The notes under the pieces were generated by a model that was given only the letters and a program-made list of their open reading frames with translations, was not told the DNA's origin and did no database searches. A stretch of DNA of 64,000 nt from UBA12191 sp009937185 (GTDB lineage: Bacteria; Planctomycetota; UBA8108; UBA1146). The position numbers and the translations under genes are program-made. The stretch spans positions 62,001 through 126,000 of the forward strand of contig CALJGL010000011.1 in NCBI GenBank assembly GCA_938075155.1. Direction: 5' to 3'. Positions 45,214-53,586 of the stretch are shown here, in pieces. How positions within the stretch are numbered: the stretch's first letter is position 1; each line of letters begins with the position of its first letter.

Positions 45214-46524
45214 ATGATCGATATTCCTCCACCACCCGAGAATCCCCACGAATTGGAATCCTGGCTGGCTTCCTTTACGAACTGGGAGAAACAACTCCCT
45301 TTGGGTAAGGAAAAGCGAGAACTGGGGCCGACACGCTGTCGTCTGTTGCTGGATCGAGCGCAACTGGACACCCGGGGAACTCGTGTGATTCAGATTGCAG
45401 GGTCCAAAGGAAAAGGCTCGACCGTACTCTGGCTCGAAACACTGCTTTCTGAAAGAGGGCTCAGTGTAGGTGCCACGACTTCGCCACATCTCCATTCTTT
45501 GGAAGAACGCATCCGAATCCAGCAACAACCCATCCCCTTTCAACGCCTTCTCAAGGCACTGAAAACTCTCTATCCAGCCCTGCTTGCTGGACAAAGCCTA
45601 GGAGATCCAACTCCTACATTTTTCGATCTCTGGACAGTTTTATTCATCCAACTGGCACTCGAAGAAAAATGTGAAGTCATATTGCTGGAAGTAGGTCTGG
45701 GAGGTCCTCTCGATTCAACGACGGCCATCCCCCACGACGTGGGAGTTTTAACGACCGTAGATCTGGAACACCGTGACTTATTGGGAGACACGATCGAAGA
45801 AATCGCCGCGGAAAAATCAAAAATCTCCCGCTCTGGCTTCCCCTTTGTCATATCGCACGGGCAACATCAAAAGATCGCCCTCGAAACAGCCAAAGAAAGA
45901 CGAGCCCTACCGATTTTGGCGAAGCTGGATTCTCGAATCCCTGACTCGGTCCCCACACACCAAAAAATAAATGCTTCAGCGGCATTGGCCGCTCTCGAAG
46001 TAGGAGACATTTATCAAGCCTGGTCGAAGGAAGAAGTACAGCAGGCTTGGGATCTTTTGGAGCTACCTGGAAGACTTGAAATCATTCCCGGAGATCCACC
46101 TCTCCTGCTCGATGGTGCCCATACTCCCGCTTCCATGGCTGCATTTTCTGAAGCCTTTCAGAAGCACAGGAAATCGGGTGATAAAGGAGCCAGTGCCAAA
46201 GGAGCTATCGTCCTCGGAATGCTCTCCGACAAAGAACCCCTATTGACGCTCCAACACCTCTTAGACCTCGAACCTTTTCCAGATATCTGCACACTCACAG
46301 TCCCGACAAAACGAGGTCTCAGCGCTGAGGAACTCGCAGAAGTGCTGAAATCCATGCTCAATAACCAAATCGCACATCATTCCATCCACATCGCGAAAGA
46401 CCCCGAATCTGCGCAGGAATGGTTAATTAAAAAAGCCGCAATCGGCGAACCGATTGCGGCCACAGGTTCTATGTACTTAGCCGGACTCGTCAGAAACTCT
46501 TGGCTCGACAGAAATCAAGCTTAA
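45214..46524 (+). CDS. folC: Dihydrofolate synthase/folylpolyglutamate synthase (FolC)
   Basis: This Mur-ligase family enzyme adds glutamate to dihydropteroate or folates. I place the start at ATG 45214 (GGAGAAAG upstream), giving 436 residues; a TTG at 45178 is open. The P-loop lies in IQIAGSKGKGSTVLWLE, followed by TTSPHLHSLEERI, EVGLGGPLDSTTAI and LLLDGAHTPASMAAF. The last codons overlap the convergent clpC stop by 4 nt, and codons near 46435-46460 overlap the clpC terminator. Confidence 0.93.
   Translation: MIDIPPPPENPHELESWLASFTNWEKQLPLGKEKRELGPTRCRLLLDRAQLDTRGTRVIQIAGSKGKGSTVLWLETLLSERGLSVGATTSPHLHSLEERIRIQQQPIPFQRLLKALKTLYPALLAGQSLGDPTPTFFDLWTVLFIQLALEEKCEVILLEVGLGGPLDSTTAIPHDVGVLTTVDLEHRDLLGDTIEEIAAEKSKISRSGFPFVISHGQHQKIALETAKERRALPILAKLDSRIPDSVPTHQKINASAALAALEVGDIYQAWSKEEVQQAWDLLELPGRLEIIPGDPPLLLDGAHTPASMAAFSEAFQKHRKSGDKGASAKGAIVLGMLSDKEPLLTLQHLLDLEPFPDICTLTVPTKRGLSAEELAEVLKSMLNNQIAHHSIHIAKDPESAQEWLIKKAAIGEPIAATGSMYLAGLVRNSWLDRNQA
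46425..46460 (-). terminator. Rho-independent terminator of clpC, inside folC
   Basis: On the minus strand, 61 nt after the clpC stop, a perfect 11-bp stem (GCCGCAATCGG and CCGATTGCGGC) closed by the tetraloop TTCG is followed by TTTTTTAATTAA. The same bases are codons of folC (residues around AIGEPIAA). The UUCG loop makes the hairpin unusually stable. Confidence 0.9.
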
Positions 46525-49019
46525 GAAGTCGGTGACGGAGCGTCTGCTTCCTTGGGTGCCTCAGAAGGAATGATTTTGTACCGAAGAGTGTTTTCGAACA
46601 CTTCAGCTTCCAGCAATGTTCCTTTTTCGATTTTCCCTCGAAGCAATTCCTCAGCGAGAGGATCTTCGACAAACTTTTGAATCGATCGACGCAATGGCCG
46701 AGCACCAAAGTCTGGGTTGTAACCTTCATCGATGAGGAAATCTTTCGCCGCTTCTGGAAGACTCAACTCAATTCCTTGCTCTTGAAGTCGTCCAAGGACC
46801 TGCTTCATTTCAATGTCTATGATTTCATCGAGATCAGTTCTGCTCAAAGGCTCAAAGAAGACCGTATCGTCAAGACGGTTAAGGAATTCGGGACGGAAGA
46901 ACTTTTCAACTTCGCCCATCACTTCTTTGCTCATTTGATCAGAAGTTCGACCCTCTTCCATGTTACGGAATCCAAGAGAGCTTTGATTCTTGATCAAGTC
47001 GGCACCAATATTCGAGGTCATGATCAATACGACATTTCTGAAGTCGATCACTCGCCCGAAGGAATCCGTAATGTGACCTTCCTCCATCACCTGCAACAAC
47101 ATATTGAAGACGTCAGAGTGAGCTTTCTCGACTTCGTCAAGCAAGACGACGGAGTAGGGACGACGACGAATCTTTTCCGTCAACTGTCCACCCTCTTCGT
47201 ATCCCACATAACCTGGAGGAGCTCCAACAAGCCGGGAAACATTATGCTTCTCCATGAACTCGGACATATCCACCTGGATCAGTGCGTCTTCCTCACCGAA
47301 GAGAAACTTTGCAAGGCTCTTGGCGAGCAGGGTTTTACCCACTCCAGTCGGTCCAAGGAAAAGGAAAGAACCTACAGGTCTTCTCGGATCCTTAAGGCCA
47401 CTGCGACTTCTTCTGACAGCACGACTGATTCGTTCAATTGCCGCGTGTTGAGAGACCACTGAATCATGCAGCTCGTCTTCCATTTTGAGAAGACGATTCG
47501 CTTCTCCGCTATCGATCCGAGTCAGAGGGATTCCAGTCATCTTAGCGACGGTATCGGCAATGATCTCATCGTCGACAATTCCACGAGTGGAATCCGCTTT
47601 TTCTTTCCAAGCCTCTAGCTCTTCTTCTCTTTGCTTTTTGAGTCGACTGGCTTCATCTCTGAGATTAGCTGCTCTTTCGAAATCCTGCTGTGCCACGGAA
47701 GCTTCCTTCTCACGGTCCAACTCTAGAATTTCCTCGTCGAGGATTTTCAAATCAGGGGGCCTGGTCGACTGCTTGAGGCGGACACGAGATCCAGCCTCAT
47801 CGATCACATCGATAGCCTTGTCGGGCAGAAATCTTCCATTGATATAACGGACAGCCATATCGACGGCAGATTCCAGAGCGAGATCTGTGTACTCCACGCG
47901 GTGATGGGCTTCGTATTTATCACGCAACCCTTTGAGTATCTCAACGGATTGATCACGAGTAGGAGGATTCACGATGATGCTTTGAAACCTTCGCTCCAGA
48001 GCACCGTCTTTCTCGATATGCTTTCGGTATTCGTCCAGAGTGGTGGCTCCGATACATTGGATCTCACCTCTAGAGAGTGCCGGCTTCAAAACGTTGGAAG
48101 CATCGATGGCACCTTCTGCTCCACCTGCTCCTACGAGGGTGTGCAGTTCGTCGATAAACAGGATCACATTTTTAACCCGGCTGACTTCTGTCATCACCGC
48201 TTTGATCCGCTCCTCGAACTGACCTCGATACTTTGTCCCGGCAACCATCAAGGCCAGATCCAAAACAACGATGCGTTGATTTCTCAGGATCTCCGGGACT
48301 TCTCCCGAGTCAATCTCCTGAGCCAATCCCTCAACAATGGCACTTTTTCCAACTCCGGGTTCCCCCAGGAGCACTGGATTGTTTTTAGTTCTACGCGCGA
48401 GGATTTGCATCACGCGTTCGATTTCGTCTTCTCTGCCAATCACTGGATCAAGAGAAGCAGAACGTGCCATCTCTGTCAGATCACGACCGAAAGAATCCAG
48501 CGCTGGAGTTTTAGAGTTTCTCGATTTTTGGCCGATAGGCTTTGCTTCCGGCTCGACATCTTCCATCTCTGAATCACCCACATCTGCGCCCAGTATTTCA
48601 AGAACCTCAGATCGGACATCTTCTAATCGAAGACCCAAGTCTTTGAGAACTGTGGCTGCAACACCTTGCTCTTCACGGATCAAACCGAGAAGAAGATGCT
48701 CAGTACCGATGTAGTTGTGACGTAGTTCCTTCGCGGCTTCCTGGCAAAGTTCTAGGACTCTTTTTGCGCGAGGCGTAAATGGGAGTTGCCCCATATGAAT
48801 CATGGCATGACCCGTTTGTACCTGACGCTCAATCTCAGCACGGATCTTGCCCGAGTCGACATCGAGATTCTTCAATACATTGGCGGCGACACCACTGCCC
48901 TCTTGAACGAGGCCAAGAAGGATATGCTCCGTGCCAATAAAATCATGATTAAACCTGTGCGCCTCTTTGCGGGCCAAAGCCATCACCTTGCGAGCACGGT
49001 CTGTGAAGCGGTCAAACAT
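46521..49019 (-). CDS. clpC: ATP-dependent Clp protease ATPase subunit ClpC
   Basis: I start at ATG 49019 (MFDRFTDRARKVMALARKEA, GAGG upstream), giving 832 residues; the open frame continues to 49133. It has two Clp-N repeats, AAA domain 1 (Walker A GEPGVGKS at about 220), a UVR-like middle helix (FERAANLRDEASRLKKQREEE, about 445), AAA domain 2 (GPTGVGKT at about 556) and an LGF loop for ClpP at about 678. It unfolds proteins, including those marked by McsB arginine phosphorylation. mcsA and mcsB lie upstream. Confidence 0.95.
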   Translation of the reverse strand: MFDRFTDRARKVMALARKEAHRFNHDFIGTEHILLGLVQEGSGVAANVLKNLDVDSGKIRAEIERQVQTGHAMIHMGQLPFTPRAKRVLELCQEAAKELRHNYIGTEHLLLGLIREEQGVAATVLKDLGLRLEDVRSEVLEILGADVGDSEMEDVEPEAKPIGQKSRNSKTPALDSFGRDLTEMARSASLDPVIGREDEIERVMQILARRTKNNPVLLGEPGVGKSAIVEGLAQEIDSGEVPEILRNQRIVVLDLALMVAGTKYRGQFEERIKAVMTEVSRVKNVILFIDELHTLVGAGGAEGAIDASNVLKPALSRGEIQCIGATTLDEYRKHIEKDGALERRFQSIIVNPPTRDQSVEILKGLRDKYEAHHRVEYTDLALESAVDMAVRYINGRFLPDKAIDVIDEAGSRVRLKQSTRPPDLKILDEEILELDREKEASVAQQDFERAANLRDEASRLKKQREEELEAWKEKADSTRGIVDDEIIADTVAKMTGIPLTRIDSGEANRLLKMEDELHDSVVSQHAAIERISRAVRRSRSGLKDPRRPVGSFLFLGPTGVGKTLLAKSLAKFLFGEEDALIQVDMSEFMEKHNVSRLVGAPPGYVGYEEGGQLTEKIRRRPYSVVLLDEVEKAHSDVFNMLLQVMEEGHITDSFGRVIDFRNVVLIMTSNIGADLIKNQSSLGFRNMEEGRTSDQMSKEVMGEVEKFFRPEFLNRLDDTVFFEPLSRTDLDEIIDIEMKQVLGRLQEQGIELSLPEAAKDFLIDEGYNPDFGARPLRRSIQKFVEDPLAEELLRGKIEKGTLLEAEVFENTLRYKIIPSEAPKEADAPSPTS

Positions 49020-49268
49020 GTTTATTTCCTCAAAAGGATCCCTCATGGATCCGTATGGAGCCTTGTAGGCCCCCATTCCCCTGTCAGTATCCCTACGCTC
49101 TGCGATCACATTCCTGACACCTTGGTATCTCACTCAGTACCAGGACTTCGATCCTTACTCATAGAGGACGACTCAGACTTCCAATCGGTTCCCGTTTTGA
49201 AAATTCCGAAGTCCCCTCAACTCATTATCGAGACATGAGACATAATAACCGAAGAATTCACGAAAAGG
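49020..49268 (-). promoter_or_regulatory. clpC leader with a putative promoter
   Basis: A stretch of about 250 bases between mcsB and clpC, with no gene. On the minus strand TTGACC (49267-49272) overlaps the mcsB stop, and TATTAT or GTTATT lies 17-19 nt further, so clpC may have its own promoter. No CIRCE element or CtsR-type box was seen. An imperfect stem (TTGGTA and TACCAG, around 49122-49143) lies within. Confidence 0.35.
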
Positions 49269-50345
49269 TCAAGAAGACGAGAATCCTTCTCCAGACGTAT
49301 CGCCCAGAATACTCCTCAAGAGATCTGCCCTTTTCCGATCACGATCTTCAGTGGTGAGCGGTTCCCCGACAAGGCTCTGTAGATGCCCTGGCTGACTGTG
49401 CAAGAACATACGATTGATCTGATTCATGCTGACATCATCCAGAAATCCCATCGCCACCCCGAGACGTACCAATGACAAATGCTCCAAAGCTTCTTTGCTC
49501 GTAATGACACGAGCATGAGAAAGTATTCCGAAAGCTCGACCAATTCGGTCTTCGATACGCTCTCGGCGGCGTTCCAACAATTCGTCTCTCAATTTGCGTT
49601 CATACACAATGATGTTTGGCAGGACCGAGGCGATATTTTCGAGTACCTGTTCTTCAGAAAGTCCCAGAGTTCGCTGATTTGAAATCTGGAAAAAGTCTCC
49701 TTGAGCCTCGGTACCCTCTCCGAAGAGTCCTCTCACAGCCAGATGGATTTTTGTCGCAGCGCGAGTCATCTCTTCTATCTGACCCGTGATCACCATCGCC
49801 GGAAGGTGGAGCATGACGGAAGCTCTCAATCCCGTCCCAACATTTGTGGGACAGGCTGTCAGGTATCCATATTTGCTATGGAAAGCGAACTGGAGATCTT
49901 CTTCGAGGGATCTCTCAAGAGGACACATCTGAGACCAGGCTTCTTCGAGTTGATACCCCGACTTCATGACCTGTAATCGCAAATGGTCTTCTTCGTTCCC
50001 CATCACGGAAAAGGATTCCGCTTCATCGAAAGCGACTAATCGGGAACCGGATCCCGTGGCCAAGTCATGGCTCACAAGATGACGTTCAACGAGTACCTGA
50101 CGCTCGACGACGTCTTTCTTCTCTAGTTCCATTACATGCAATGGCAACCCACCATCGAGTCGTTGAAGAGCGGTTTCAATCCGCTCAGAAACAGCTTTTG
50201 ATTGGTCTTCAGTGGAAACAGAAGTAAAGGGAGAGTTCGCCAGATTCCTGGCCAATCGAACCCGACTTGAAATCACAAGATCGGCATCCGGCCCCGTTCC
50301 TTGTAACCATTCCCCGATGTTAGTTTTGAAGTTATCGAGGCTCAT
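49269..50345 (-). CDS. mcsB: Protein-arginine kinase McsB
   Basis: This 358-residue ATP:guanido phosphotransferase family protein phosphorylates arginines on proteins to mark them for ClpCP. It shows VISSRVRLARNLANSPF near the N-terminus, the LTACPTNVGTGLRASVMLHLP catalytic segment with the conserved Cys, and RRERIEDRIGRAFGIL near the end. It overlaps mcsA by 4 nt. Confidence 0.95.
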   Translation of the reverse strand: MSLDNFKTNIGEWLQGTGPDADLVISSRVRLARNLANSPFTSVSTEDQSKAVSERIETALQRLDGGLPLHVMELEKKDVVERQVLVERHLVSHDLATGSGSRLVAFDEAESFSVMGNEEDHLRLQVMKSGYQLEEAWSQMCPLERSLEEDLQFAFHSKYGYLTACPTNVGTGLRASVMLHLPAMVITGQIEEMTRAATKIHLAVRGLFGEGTEAQGDFFQISNQRTLGLSEEQVLENIASVLPNIIVYERKLRDELLERRRERIEDRIGRAFGILSHARVITSKEALEHLSLVRLGVAMGFLDDVSMNQINRMFLHSQPGHLQSLVGEPLTTEDRDRKRADLLRSILGDTSGEGFSSS

Positions 50346-50848
50346 GATCCACTCTCCAGAATTCTTAGTTGATCACGTATGGCGGCAGCTTGTTCAAAGT
50401 CTTCATCACTCACAGCATGAGTTAATGACTCGCGAAGTCTTTCGACTTCAAGGCTTTGAACCATCTGTTCATGAAACCTAGCCGGTGATCTTCCCTTGTG
50501 CTGGTCGGCGGCATGGATCTTTTCAAACAAGTCATCGAGAGATCCACTAAAGAGGTCGTAGTCACGGGAGCAGCCAAACTTTCCTTCTTTGCGAAAGTTG
50601 GAATAACTCATTCCGCAGTCGGGGCAATCCCCCAATCCTTCCGGTGAATTTGCCGTCTCAGATTTCTCCTGCGGCGACGCGTAAAACTCCGGGACAGTAA
50701 GATTTTTAAAGTTTTGCAACTGCGCTTGAATCGACACTCCATGGGATTGAGCACAATCCCGACAAAGGTGATATTCACGCTTGGTGTTATTGACGATATC
50801 GGTGAGGTGGACGGAGACCTCATTTTTCTGGCACTTTTCGCAGATCAT
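50342..50848 (-). CDS. mcsA: McsB activator McsA (zinc-binding, UVR domain)
   Basis: This 168-residue protein has an N-terminal zinc finger (MICEKCQKNEVSV, HLCRDCAQSHG), a second CxxC pair (GDCPDCGMSYSNF plus a later FGCSRDYDLF) and a C-terminal UVR helix (DEDFEQAAAIRDQLRILE). It activates McsB. The ATG is preceded by AAGGAG with long spacing (12 nt). It sits 65 nt downstream of the DUF2064 gene. Confidence 0.93.
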   Translation of the reverse strand: MICEKCQKNEVSVHLTDIVNNTKREYHLCRDCAQSHGVSIQAQLQNFKNLTVPEFYASPQEKSETANSPEGLGDCPDCGMSYSNFRKEGKFGCSRDYDLFSGSLDDLFEKIHAADQHKGRSPARFHEQMVQSLEVERLRESLTHAVSDEDFEQAAAIRDQLRILESGS

Positions 50849-50913
50849 GATGTAGTTGGACTCCTTTGGAGAGAGGATTCTCGAGTTTCCTCTCCTGCTC
50901 TCAATATCGACAC

Positions 50914-51684
50914 TTAGGGCGAAAGTCTCCAGACATCTTTGGGTAGTTTCTCCAGTTCATGACGGATAATCGGTAATTTCTGAGCTAAATGTGGATCCGA
51001 TCCGATCTGTTGGAGCAATTCTTGAAGATCTCTCAAATCGTCAATATCGTTGACCGGCTCCAGCAACCGTGGACTTTTCCCGAGCGATTCGAGTTTTATC
51101 TTCAAATCTTTGAAGGAAATCGAGTCCGCCGAGCGAAAGGCTCCTAAAACGAGATGAGCCAGATTTGAATCTCCCCCGGGCAACCCCAATAGACAGAATC
51201 CACCATCTGAAGAAGCCTGAAGAACCGTCTCTCCGCTGTTCACATGATCAAAAGCCGCCTGAATGTCACATTCTTTCTGTGCTGGAGCATCGGAGCCGAC
51301 CAACACCACTCCATTCTTTGCAGAGCACAACGCATCGGTCATAGAGATGCATAATCGTTGCCCTAGTGATCCAGAGCCCTGATCTCTGTAATACCAACGC
51401 TGCCCATCGGATCGGCTATCCCGCCCCTCAATTCGCGCCTTCACCGACAAAGAGTGGGTTTCCGTCGTCGATAAATATGGAAAAAAAAGAGAAGCGTCCT
51501 CACGGTCCCCGCAAAATATCCGTAAAGCCTTTATTGATGACAAGTTAGAAACCCTATCGACGAGCATCGCAGCCGCGAAACGACTGGCAATCTCAGATCC
51601 GAGATCTAATGCAAGGCGGGTTTTGACTCTTCCTGGAACGGGCAACTTGCCAAAGAGAAGCAATCTCCGGCTGAATTCCTCCAA
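50914..51684 (-). CDS. TIGR04282-type glycosyltransferase-like protein (DUF2064)
   Basis: This 256-residue protein belongs to the DUF2064 family, with a GT-A-like fold: the N-terminal LLLFGKLPVPGRVKTRLA, then QGSGSLGQRL, VVLVGSDAPAQKECDIQAAFD and SSDGGFCLLGL. Members are annotated in arsenosugar or glycan synthesis by neighbourhood; no such genes are seen here. The start is TTG 51684, uncertain. It is divergent from nusA. Confidence 0.85.
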   Translation of the reverse strand: MEEFSRRLLLFGKLPVPGRVKTRLALDLGSEIASRFAAAMLVDRVSNLSSIKALRIFCGDREDASLFFPYLSTTETHSLSVKARIEGRDSRSDGQRWYYRDQGSGSLGQRLCISMTDALCSAKNGVVLVGSDAPAQKECDIQAAFDHVNSGETVLQASSDGGFCLLGLPGGDSNLAHLVLGAFRSADSISFKDLKIKLESLGKSPRLLEPVNDIDDLRDLQELLQQIGSDPHLAQKLPIIRHELEKLPKDVWRLSP

Positions 51685-52185
51685 ATTGTCATTTCCCGTA
51701 GGAATTTCCCTGATTGAACGGGTTTCCGGTTCTGTTGACAGCCCTCTGCTCCTGTCCTACGATTTCCAGATCCCTCAGGAGATTTTCTCTCGAGGGTGGG
51801 ACCCTTGTGCAATGTGAGTTGTGAGTTGCGAGGACTGAGCCAGTCTCAGACGCTCGTCAGTCATTGAACAGGGTGACGTCTCCGGAACGAAGAATCCATA
51901 GTGGTTTCTTTATGTTCTTGGCCGGGTTTACCCGGGTCAGACGGCCTAATCCTGGCCGGACGGGGATCGCCGTGGAATCGCATTCCACCAGACCTCCATC
52001 GCTGATGGGTCTGCCCGCGATCCTCCTCCCCGACAGGTTGGTGGTTCGGAGCTGTGCGTTACAGCAGTGAGAAATGGTCTAGACTGGCTATGACTCACTA
52101 GGGTCGAAATTTTGAACAAGAAACCGGGATTTTCCCGGGCCCGTTCCCTGCAAAAGCAGAGAATGTGTGAGATTGGGAGACGAAT
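51685..52185. promoter_or_regulatory. Divergent 500-nt region with four hairpins upstream of nusA
   Basis: No gene, but several perfect stem-loops on the plus strand: CCGGGT/ACCCGG (51922-51935), GTGGAAT/ATTCCAC (51972-51988), AGACC..CCATC/GATGG..GTCT (51990-52012) and CCGGGA/TCCCGG (52124-52138). rimP, the usual neighbour before nusA, is absent. The region could be a structured mRNA leader or a small RNA. I could not match it to RNase P, tmRNA, SRP or 6S RNA. Confidence 0.4.
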
Positions 52186-53520
52186 TTGAGCGAAGAGATC
52201 CTGCGCTTTGTTGACACGATTCACCGTGATCGACAGGTGGACAAGGAAGTCATCTTTACAGGTATCGAGATGGCTCTCGTCTCCGCTGCCCAAAAAAGAT
52301 ATGACCAGGAAGAAGGCATCGAGGTTCTCATCGATCGCCTCTCCGGTGCCATCAGTGCCGTTCGTGATGGCGAAAGCTTCGATCCTAGAGAAGCTCTCGG
52401 CAGAATCGCTGCGGGCACCGGCAAGCAAGTTCTCTTCCAAAAGATTCGAGAAGCTGAACGAGAAGTGATTTACAAAGAGTACATCGATCGCGTCGGAGAA
52501 GTCTTCAATGGCACCGTCGCAAGTCGAAAAGGTGGCGGACTCGTCATCACTCTTGGAAATCGTGCAGAAGGCTTCATGCCTCGCGGCGAACAATCCAATC
52601 TTGAAAACTGGAATGAAGGCGATCGTATCAAGGTCGTCCTCAAAGAAGTCAATTTGCAATCCACAAGGGTTCAACTGCTGGTTTCCCGTGGAGACGAAAT
52701 TCTTGTCAGGAGACTGTTCGAGCAGGAGATTCCTGAAGTTTCTGACTTCGTCGTCGACATCAAAGCGATCGCCAGAGAAGCCGGTAACCGTACAAAAATA
52801 GCGGTAGCCACCCTCGATACAAATGTGGACTGCGTCGGAGCCTGTATCGGAGTCAAAGGATCCCGAATACGAAATGTGACCGACGAACTGAGTGGTGAAA
52901 AAATCGACGTTGTCCGTTGGAATGATTCCGTAGAGGTTCTCATTCCTGAAGCACTCAAGCCTGCTGAAATCGCCTCTCTCGAATTAGATTACGAAGCGAT
53001 GACAGCCAATGTATACGTCACTGAAGATCAACAGTCACTCGCGATCGGTCGCCGCGGACAAAACGTCCGTCTCGCTTCCAAGCTGACAGGTTGGGAACTG
53101 AACATATGTCCCATCACCACTGAAGATCTTGAGCGATTGCGTGAGAAAGGCTTGGAGCAACGAGCCGACGACATGTTCGGAGATCGCCTCGCCAAAGTCG
53201 CAGGCGATGCGAATGACGCATCAGCAAGTCATAACCCTCTCGATCAGCTCTTCGACTCCCCCGCTTCTGACGGAGAAACAAAAACTGAGGTGGATGAGTA
53301 CGAAGACGGCACAGTGGTCATGGGTCTCGAAGATCTGCCAGGTGTCTCCGAAGAAATTGCGGATCGTTTGATAGAAGCCGAGATCGACTCGACTGAAGCC
53401 CTTTTGGAAGCGGGAGTCGAAGGACTCTCTGCCATCGAAGGACTCGACGAAATCTCAGCACGACTGATCATCGAAAAGATTCAAGAAATCATGGACAGTG
53501 TCGATTCCGAAGAGGAATAA
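52186..53520 (+). CDS. nusA: Transcription termination/antitermination factor NusA
   Basis: This 444-residue protein binds RNA polymerase and nascent RNA. It has the N-terminal polymerase-binding domain, an S1 domain (DRVGEVFNGTVASRKGGGLV, about 105-175), two KH domains (GACIGVKGSRIRNVTDEL and AIGRRGQNVRLASKLTGWEL), and a C-terminal helix-hairpin-helix-like repeat (LPGVSEEIADRLIEAEID, about 385-440). The start is TTG 52186 with GGGAG 6 nt upstream. infB follows. Confidence 0.95.
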   Translation: MSEEILRFVDTIHRDRQVDKEVIFTGIEMALVSAAQKRYDQEEGIEVLIDRLSGAISAVRDGESFDPREALGRIAAGTGKQVLFQKIREAEREVIYKEYIDRVGEVFNGTVASRKGGGLVITLGNRAEGFMPRGEQSNLENWNEGDRIKVVLKEVNLQSTRVQLLVSRGDEILVRRLFEQEIPEVSDFVVDIKAIAREAGNRTKIAVATLDTNVDCVGACIGVKGSRIRNVTDELSGEKIDVVRWNDSVEVLIPEALKPAEIASLELDYEAMTANVYVTEDQQSLAIGRRGQNVRLASKLTGWELNICPITTEDLERLREKGLEQRADDMFGDRLAKVAGDANDASASHNPLDQLFDSPASDGETKTEVDEYEDGTVVMGLEDLPGVSEEIADRLIEAEIDSTEALLEAGVEGLSAIEGLDEISARLIIEKIQEIMDSVDSEEE

Positions 53521-53544
53521 CGACGCGAAAATTCATTAGGTTTG

Positions 53545-53563
53545 GATCAGGTCTGACCTGATC
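53545..53563 (+). promoter_or_regulatory. Hairpin between nusA and infB
   Basis: A perfect 8-bp inverted repeat (arms GATCAGGT and ACCTGATC, loop CTG), 24 nt after the nusA stop and 24 nt before the infB start codon. There is no T-run, so it is not a terminator. It may be an mRNA processing or attenuation structure within the operon. Confidence 0.4.
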
Positions 53564-53586
53564 GTAAGAATTTGGAGGCGACCGAC

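Noticed and set aside
47901..48572. Plus-strand frame of 223 codons opposite clpC
   Set aside because: Antisense to conserved AAA domain 1 of clpC, with no recognisable motif.
49020..49268. CIRCE or CtsR-type operator before clpC
   Set aside because: No TTAGCACTC-type inverted repeat and no CtsR heptad repeats were found; only an imperfect stem.
51864..52070. Plus-strand frame of 68 codons in the nusA leader
   Set aside because: No Shine-Dalgarno, and the same bases form stem-loops; composition is not protein-like.
51685..52185. Known structured RNA (SRP, RNase P, tmRNA, 6S) or a tRNA in the nusA leader
   Set aside because: None of the conserved sequence blocks (such as GGAAGCAGC of SRP RNA or a T-loop GGTTCGAATCC) is present.
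51946..52674. Long minus-strand frame of 242 codons opposite nusA
   Set aside because: It lies antisense to the well-conserved nusA and has no family match; it is a shadow frame.
53545..53563. Rho-independent terminator between nusA and infB
   Set aside because: The hairpin has no T-run, and both genes belong to the usual operon.
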